Position numbers and translations under genes: made by a program. The notes under the pieces were generated by a model, which saw only the letters and a list, made by a program, of their open reading frames with translations, did no database searches and had not been told where the DNA came from. From Synergistaceae bacterium (GTDB lineage Bacteria; Synergistota; Synergistia; Synergistales; Aminobacteriaceae): 18,057 nt of DNA. Each line of letters begins with the position of its first letter. Within the stretch, counting starts at the first letter, position 1. Of the stretch, positions 13,504 to 18,057 are shown one piece after another. The DNA lies in assembly GCA_031270755.1 (NCBI GenBank), contig JAISWV010000429.1, forward strand, positions 1 to 18,057, given 5' to 3'.

Positions 13504-15234
13504 TTGTTCAAAAAATTCGCGTCTTACTATGTTCCTCACCTCAGACTTTTTGCCGCCGATATGACTTGTGCGTTTTTGTCGTCGATGTGCAATATGTTTT
13601 ACCCCATCGTCACGCGCAGCATCATCAACGTCTACATCCCGGAAAGACGCCTCTCCGCCCTGGCGGGGTGGACGGCGGCGCTTTTCGGCGTTTACGTGTT
13701 CAAGGCGGGACTCAACTATTTCATCCAGTACTACGGGCACGTGATGGGCGTGCTCATCACGATGGACATGAGGCGCGACGCGTTCGACCACTTGCAGCGG
13801 CTGCCCTTCGCCTTCTTCGACAAAACCAAGACGGGGACCCTCATGTCCCGCATCATCAACGATACCTTCGAGATCGCCGAGCTGTCGCACCACGGGCCGG
13901 AAGATCTCTTTCTCTCCCTGGCGATGCTCATGGGGGCTTTTGTCGTCTTATGCACCATGAACGTGAACCTGACCCTGATCATCTTCGTGCTTATCCCGCT
14001 CTTGCTCTGGTTTGCGAGCCTCATGCGCCGCAGACTGTCCCGGGCCTCCATGAAAACCCGCGTCGAGATCGGCGAGGTCAACGCCGATTTGGCGAACAGT
14101 ATCGACGGCGTGCGGGTGTCCAAGGCCTTCGAGACCTCCGGCCACGAGCTGGACAAGTTCCAAAGCGGCAATAAGGCCTACGCCCACGCCCGCGGACAGC
14201 AATACCGGGCGATGGCGGAATTTTTTTCCGGCACGGGGTTCATCTTGGACCTGCTGCTTCTGGTGACGCTTTCGTCGGGCGGATTTTTCGCCTATTACGG
14301 CAAGATCAACGCCGGAGAATTCGCGGCCTACCTGTTGTTCGTCGGGCTCTTCACCGAACCCATCAAACGCCTGATCAACTTCGTCGAGCAGCTCCAAAAC
14401 GGAATGACCGGCTTCGTGCGCCTCCAGGAGCTGATGGCGGCGGAACCCGAAAAAGACGAACCGGGCGCGCAAGAGCTGACCGAAGTGAGAGGCGACGTGT
14501 CCTTCGAGCACGTTACGTTCCGCTACGACGACGGCAAATCCAACAAGACCGTCTTGTCCGATTTGTGCCTGGATATACACAAGGGGGAGACGGTCGCGCT
14601 GGTAGGGCCCTCGGGCGGGGGCAAGTCCACGCTTTGTCACCTGCTTCCCCGTTTTTACGAGCTGGACGCGGGACGCATCACCCTGGACGGCACGGATATC
14701 CGCCGTTACACGCGCCTGACTTTGCGGCGGAAAGTGGGTATCGTGCAGCAGGAGACCTTCCTGTTCAGCGGCTCCGTCCGCGACAACATCGCCTACGGCA
14801 ACGTGGACGCCACGGACGAGGAAATCGAGGCCGCCGCGGCGAGGGCGTCGCTGGACGAGTTCATTCGCGCTCTTCCCGACGGCTACGACACCTACGTGGG
14901 AGAGCGGGGCGTGATGCTCTCCGGCGGACAAAAGCAGCGTATCGCCATTGCGCGCGTCTTTTTGAAGAACCCTCGCATCTTGATCCTCGACGAGGCGACC
15001 AGCGCCCTGGATAACATCACGGAGGCCCAGATCCAAAAAGCGCTCAACGAACTCAGCCAAGGGCGCACGACCCTGGTGGTCGCTCACCGCCTTTCCACCG
15101 TCCGCCACGCCCACCGCATCGTGGTCCTGACCGACGCCGGCATAGCGGAACAAGGACGTCACGAGGAACTATTGGCATTGGCCCCCAACGGCCTTTACGC
15201 GGCCCTGTGGAACTCGCAGAAGATGGGGGAGTAA
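13504..15234 (+). CDS. ABC exporter half-transporter (fused membrane and ATPase domains)
   Basis: This 576-residue protein has an N-terminal six-helix ABC_membrane domain (about 1-310), including the coupling region LPFAFFDKTKTGTLMSRIINDT. A C-terminal ATPase follows (about 335-576). The ATPase shows Walker A GPSGGGKST near 367-375, Q-loop VQQETFLFSGSVRDNIAYGN, signature LSGGQKQR near 472-479, Walker B ILILDEATSALD near 492-503 with the catalytic Glu, and the H-loop VAHRLST near 526-532. It should work as a homodimer in the inner membrane, exporting a lipid, peptide or drug (MsbA/BmrA-type); the substrate cannot be read from sequence. The start is TTG at 13504, supported by AAAGGAAG 7 bases upstream and by a family-like N-terminus (FKKFASYYVPHLRLF). 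No partner half-transporter is adjacent. Confidence 0.93.
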   Translation: MFKKFASYYVPHLRLFAADMTCAFLSSMCNMFYPIVTRSIINVYIPERRLSALAGWTAALFGVYVFKAGLNYFIQYYGHVMGVLITMDMRRDAFDHLQRLPFAFFDKTKTGTLMSRIINDTFEIAELSHHGPEDLFLSLAMLMGAFVVLCTMNVNLTLIIFVLIPLLLWFASLMRRRLSRASMKTRVEIGEVNADLANSIDGVRVSKAFETSGHELDKFQSGNKAYAHARGQQYRAMAEFFSGTGFILDLLLLVTLSSGGFFAYYGKINAGEFAAYLLFVGLFTEPIKRLINFVEQLQNGMTGFVRLQELMAAEPEKDEPGAQELTEVRGDVSFEHVTFRYDDGKSNKTVLSDLCLDIHKGETVALVGPSGGGKSTLCHLLPRFYELDAGRITLDGTDIRRYTRLTLRRKVGIVQQETFLFSGSVRDNIAYGNVDATDEEIEAAAARASLDEFIRALPDGYDTYVGERGVMLSGGQKQRIAIARVFLKNPRILILDEATSALDNITEAQIQKALNELSQGRTTLVVAHRLSTVRHAHRIVVLTDAGIAEQGRHEELLALAPNGLYAALWNSQKMGE

Positions 15235-15295
15235 AATCAGTCTGATGAAACTCGAGAGGGCAGAACCCACTTGAGGCAAGGAGGGAGTTTATTCG

Positions 15296-15646
15296 ATGGA
15301 GGCAAGACGGAAAGAATTGACATCGCGGTATCGAGAACGAAAGATTACGGGCGGGGTCTATCTTCTCAAAAATACCCAAGGAGGCAAATCCCTTCTGGAG
15401 GCAACCACGGATATGCGGGGAAGCAAAAACCGTTTCGATTTTTCACAAAAAACGAACTCGTGCGCGAATCTGAAACTACAGCAGGATTGGGAAAAATACG
15501 GCGCGGGCGCTTTTACGTTCGAAGTGCTGGAGGAACACGTCAAGAGCGAATCTCAAACCATGAAAGAGTTCGAAGCGGACATCGCCGTGTTGAAAGAACT
15601 TTGGTTCGAGAAATTTTCCGGAGAAAAAGCGGTGATTGGATCATGA
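15296..15646 (+). CDS. small GIY-YIG-like protein
   Basis: This 116-residue protein resembles the short stand-alone GIY-YIG family proteins. The strand ITGGVYLLKNTQGGKSLLEATTD takes the place of GIY...YIG, followed by RGSKNRFDFSQKT. Then comes LKLQQDWEKYGAGAFTFEVLEE, the typical C-terminal part of the fold, and TMKEFEADIAVLKELWFEKF. The second half of the motif (YIG) reads LEA, so catalysis is doubtful. The ATG at 15296 has a strong ribosome binding site (AAGGAGGGAG, about 8 bases away). Its stop overlaps the radical SAM start as ATGA. Family assignment is from memory of similar proteins; function is unknown. Confidence 0.75.
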   Translation: MEARRKELTSRYRERKITGGVYLLKNTQGGKSLLEATTDMRGSKNRFDFSQKTNSCANLKLQQDWEKYGAGAFTFEVLEEHVKSESQTMKEFEADIAVLKELWFEKFSGEKAVIGS

Positions 15647-16485
15647 TGTACGAAGGAACCATATACCGGCCTCCGTCGGAGGCGGACAGCCTGCTCGTAC
15701 AGGTAACGATCGGCTGCGCATGGAACAAATGCACCTTCTGCAGCATGTACAAGGACAAACAATACCGCATTCGCTCCCTGGAGGAGGTCATGGCGGACCT
15801 GAGAGAGGCGGAGCGGTACCGGGGCAGGTTCAAACGCATTTTTTTGTGCGACGGGGACGCCCTCGCGCTGCCCACGCCGTTTTTGACCAAAATCTTGGAG
15901 GAAATCAAACGGCTGTTCCCGGATATCGACGGAGTGCGCGTTTACGCCTCCTCACGGGACGTACTGCAAAAAAAGCCTGGGGAACTGGAGTCTTTGGCCA
16001 AGCTGGGGCTCGACATGGCCTATATCGGACTGGAGTCCGGAAGCGACAAGGTCCTCGCGGCCGTCAACAAGGGAATCACCAAGCAGGAGATGATCGACTC
16101 GGCCGCCGCGCTGCACAAAGCCGGAATCAAGCAGTCCATCAGCGTCATTTCCGGCCTCGGCGGCAAGGAATTGTCGGAGGAACACATTCTGCAGACGGCG
16201 GACGCGCTGAACAAAATGCAGCCGGACTACCTGGGAATGCTGGTCCTCCACGAGGGCGAGGACGTGGGCTTGTACTACGTGACCGAAGAGCAGGGCCTCC
16301 GGGTTCCCTCCTCCCGGCAGGTGCTGGCGGAGATGCGCCTCTTGATGGAGCACCTGGAGCTGGACGATTGCTTTTTCAGCAGCGCCCACGTCTCCAATTA
16401 TTTTTACGTGAAAGGCCGTCTTCCCGGAGAAAAACAGAAAATACTCGCACAGATCGACAGCGCGTACGGATCGCGCGTTTACTAG
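15643..16485 (+). CDS. radical SAM protein
   Basis: This 280-residue enzyme contains the iron-sulfur motif GCAWNKCTFCSMY with Cys25, Cys30 and Cys33, a CX4CX2C spacing rather than the common CX3CX2C. After it come FLCDGDALALPT (near 66-77), VYASSRDVL, and LDMAYIGLESGSDKVLAAVNKG, a layout typical of COG1032/Elp3-like radical SAM proteins. The substrate is unknown. I place the start at ATG 15643, overlapping the preceding stop by 4 bases; the long upstream extension of the frame is shadow of the GIY-YIG gene. The N-terminus MMYEGTIYRPPSEADS looks family-like. No B12-binding or SPASM domain is present. Confidence 0.88.
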   Translation: MMYEGTIYRPPSEADSLLVQVTIGCAWNKCTFCSMYKDKQYRIRSLEEVMADLREAERYRGRFKRIFLCDGDALALPTPFLTKILEEIKRLFPDIDGVRVYASSRDVLQKKPGELESLAKLGLDMAYIGLESGSDKVLAAVNKGITKQEMIDSAAALHKAGIKQSISVISGLGGKELSEEHILQTADALNKMQPDYLGMLVLHEGEDVGLYYVTEEQGLRVPSSRQVLAEMRLLMEHLELDDCFFSSAHVSNYFYVKGRLPGEKQKILAQIDSAYGSRVY

Positions 16486-16511
16486 TAAGCTATGAGAGTA
16501 GGAGGTTCGCT

Positions 16512-17651
16512 ATGGGCAGCATTGATGAAAAAATAGCCGCGTATGTCGATGACAACAGCGAGGCGATGCGCGAAGAATGGTTCGAGGTCATGTCCATCCC
16601 CGGGAAGTCCCGGCAGGAAGAAAAACGCACCGCGTGGTTCGAGGCCAAATTCCGAGAGGTGGGGCTCGACGGCGTCACCGTGGACGACATCGGCAACGTT
16701 TGGGGCGGCATGAAGGGGAACCCGGGCAAGGAAACCGTCATCGTCACGGGACACATGGACAGCGTGTTCTCCAACGACACGCCGTTGAACCCGAAGATCG
16801 AGGACGGCTGGGTCCACTGCCCCGGAGCGGGAGACGACGTCCCCGCGCCTCTCGCCCTCACCTGGGCGAAAAGGGGATTGGATGCCCTCGGCGTCACTCC
16901 CGCCTGCAATCTGCTTTTTTTGGCCACAGTGCAGGAGGAGGTCGGGCTGAGGGGCATGAAACACTACCTGACCCGCGCCGCCGAAGCAGGCAAAAAGCCG
17001 GACATGGTCATCGCGGTGGACGGGCAGCTGGGGGACGTGGTCGCGGGGGGAATGGGCATCGATTGGTACAAAATCTACGCCAACACGCCGGCGGGGCACA
17101 CTCTGAAGAGCACGGGCAAGCCCTCCGCCGTGAAAAGCCTCGCGCTGGCCATCACCGAAGCCTATAAGTTTCAAACGGAACAGGAGCCGCCTGTCTTCCT
17201 GAACTTGGGCGTCATCGGCGGCGGAACCGTCGAAAACGCGGTCTGCGAGGAGGCGTGGGTCACGCTGGACATGCGCTCCACGGACGCGGACGCCTTGAAA
17301 AAACTGGAAAACGACGTCTTCGCCGCGATGGAGAAGGCCATCACCGACTCCGGAGCCACGTTCCGCAAAGAGCAGATTTCGGAGATCGTCGCCGGACAAC
17401 AGCCCGACGCCGCCGAACTGAAGGTCGTCCGCACGGCCCGGGAGGTTCTGAACGACCTGGGATACGGAGAGGTGCCTCTGAAAAACACCGGGGCCACGGA
17501 CGGCAACGTCTCCATCTCCATGGGCATTCCCACAGTCTCGGTGGGAATCGTCCAGAGCGAAAACGCGCACTCTATCCAAGAGCGCGTCAAACTCGACAGC
17601 TTCGGCGTGGGCATGAAACAATTGCTAATGATACTGGAACGTCTGAAATAA
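16512..17651 (+). CDS. M20 family zinc metallopeptidase
   Basis: This 379-residue cytosolic peptidase or amidohydrolase has the M20 two-metal site: TGHMD with His81 and catalytic Asp83, GAGDD with Asp108/109, the general-base pair EE at 142-143, AVD with Asp170, and NAHS with His353. The inserted dimerisation domain (about 180-290) contains GHTLKSTGKPSAVKSLA and GGGTVENAV. The ATG at 16512 has an ideal AGGAGG 6 bases upstream; open frame before it is shadow of the radical SAM gene. The overall pattern resembles peptidase T or YgeY-like members, but the substrate cannot be fixed. Confidence 0.9.
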   Translation: MGSIDEKIAAYVDDNSEAMREEWFEVMSIPGKSRQEEKRTAWFEAKFREVGLDGVTVDDIGNVWGGMKGNPGKETVIVTGHMDSVFSNDTPLNPKIEDGWVHCPGAGDDVPAPLALTWAKRGLDALGVTPACNLLFLATVQEEVGLRGMKHYLTRAAEAGKKPDMVIAVDGQLGDVVAGGMGIDWYKIYANTPAGHTLKSTGKPSAVKSLALAITEAYKFQTEQEPPVFLNLGVIGGGTVENAVCEEAWVTLDMRSTDADALKKLENDVFAAMEKAITDSGATFRKEQISEIVAGQQPDAAELKVVRTAREVLNDLGYGEVPLKNTGATDGNVSISMGIPTVSVGIVQSENAHSIQERVKLDSFGVGMKQLLMILERLK

Positions 17652-17680
17652 GCCCTTTGAGAAACTCTGAGAAATGCGTC

Positions 17681-18057
17681 ATGGATTCTTCGGATTTTTT
17701 TTGCCCTGGGCGGGCGCGGGAGCTTTTGATTCGTTTGGTCGAAATCGAGAGCGTGACTGACGACGAAGACAGGGCCTGCGATTATCTGACGCGGGTTTTG
17801 GGGTCCTTCGGGTGGGCAGGCGCGCGCCGGGACGAGGCGGGTAACGTCGCCGCCACTCGGGGCCCTTCAACGGGACGAGAGATGGTTCTGATGGGACATA
17901 TCGACACGGTCCCCGGAGGGCCGCCCTGCCGCGTCGAGGGCGACGTCCTGTGGGGACGCGGCAGCGTGGACGCCAAGGGGCCGCTGTGCGCGTTCATCGC
18001 CGGGGGCGGAGCGGCGGCAATCCCGGAGGGCTGGCGGCTGACCTTGATCGCGGCGGT
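17681..18057 (+). CDS. LysK/ArgE-like M20 deacylase (partial, runs off the window)
   Basis: The first 125 residues are visible. They show [18 protein letters not shown] near 16-33, a metal-site [10 protein letters not shown] with His73 and Asp75, and [15 protein letters not shown] at 91-105 with the bridging Asp97. The GRG-VDAKGPL-AF wording is characteristic of the LysK/ArgE/DapE branch that removes acyl or LysW groups from lysine or ornithine precursors. The ATG at 17681 has only a weak GAGAA upstream and lies 29 bases after the preceding M20 gene, so one operon is likely. No lysW or other lysine/arginine genes are in view, so the substrate is open. Confidence 0.85.
   Translation, partial: MDSSDFFCPGRARELLIRLVEIESVTDDEDRACDYLTRVLGSFGWAGARRDEAGNVAATRGPSTGREMVLMGHIDTVPGGPPCRVEGDVLWGRGSVDAKGPLCAFIAGGGAAAIPEGWRLTLIAA

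Noticed and set aside
13948..15162. 404-codon minus-strand open frame antisense to the ABC transporter
   Set aside because: Shadow of a clearly identified ABC transporter with all ATPase motifs on the plus strand.
15271..15642. Upstream extension of the radical SAM frame
   Set aside because: It is the alternate frame of the GIY-YIG-like gene; the ATGA overlap at 15643 gives a family-like N-terminus.
15636..16511. Upstream extension of the M20 frame through the radical SAM gene
   Set aside because: Gly/Arg/Gln-rich out-of-frame translation; an AGGAGG site directly precedes the ATG at 16512.
1..18057. CRISPR array, tRNA, rRNA, insertion sequence or prophage
   Set aside because: No regularly spaced repeats, no tRNA-like cloverleaf noticed, and no transposase or integrase reading frame on either strand.

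Overview
The window is a dense bacterial stretch of roughly 58-60% GC by eye, with 16 genes or gene parts and almost no spare DNA. The mix is an anaerobic-route cobalamin operon with CbiD, a Veg-family protein, a fused uroporphyrinogen methyltransferase/synthase, GTG and TTG starts with strong purine-rich ribosome binding sites, and several peptidases. This fits an anaerobic, amino-acid-using bacterium of the Synergistota or a nearby Firmicutes-like lineage. The placement is an inference from gene content; no rRNA or other phylogenetic marker is present.

Left end (1-930, plus strand): the last codons of an unidentified gene, then a uridine-phosphorylase-family nucleoside phosphorylase.

Middle (978-9361, minus strand, read right to left): veg, a strong hairpin terminator, then cbiC-cbiD-cbiET-cbiF-(cbiJ+precorrin-2 dehydrogenase)-hemC-(cobA+hemD), and finally a small coiled-coil membrane protein. 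Most junctions are 4-base GTGA/ATGA overlaps, so the genes form one translationally coupled operon. HemC and HemD make uroporphyrinogen III, CobA makes precorrin-2, and the CysG-like domain oxidises it to sirohydrochlorin. CbiF, CbiD, CbiJ, CbiET and CbiC then carry out scattered later steps towards cobyrinate. CbiL, CbiH, CbiG, the cobalt chelatase, CbiA, CbiP and all lower-ligand genes are absent and must lie elsewhere if the pathway is complete.

Right part (9362-18057, plus strand): a 266-base divergent promoter region, then a stand-alone panB. Next come a PAS/GAF/GGDEF membrane diguanylate cyclase coupled to a small exported basic protein, and an ABC exporter half-transporter. A GIY-YIG-like small protein coupled to a radical SAM enzyme follows. 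Two M20 metallopeptidases end the window, the second cut off by its edge.

The most distinctive feature outside the gene list is a set of short tandem repeats. Three unrelated genes (cbiET, cbiJ-cysG, the diguanylate cyclase) each carry a block of about three 15-base units that keeps the frame. Three intergenic spots carry 8-, 9- and 13-base duplications. The cobalamin operon also starts immediately after the veg terminator, with no room for an ordinary promoter and no visible cobalamin riboswitch. I found no complete undescribed defence or mobile system.
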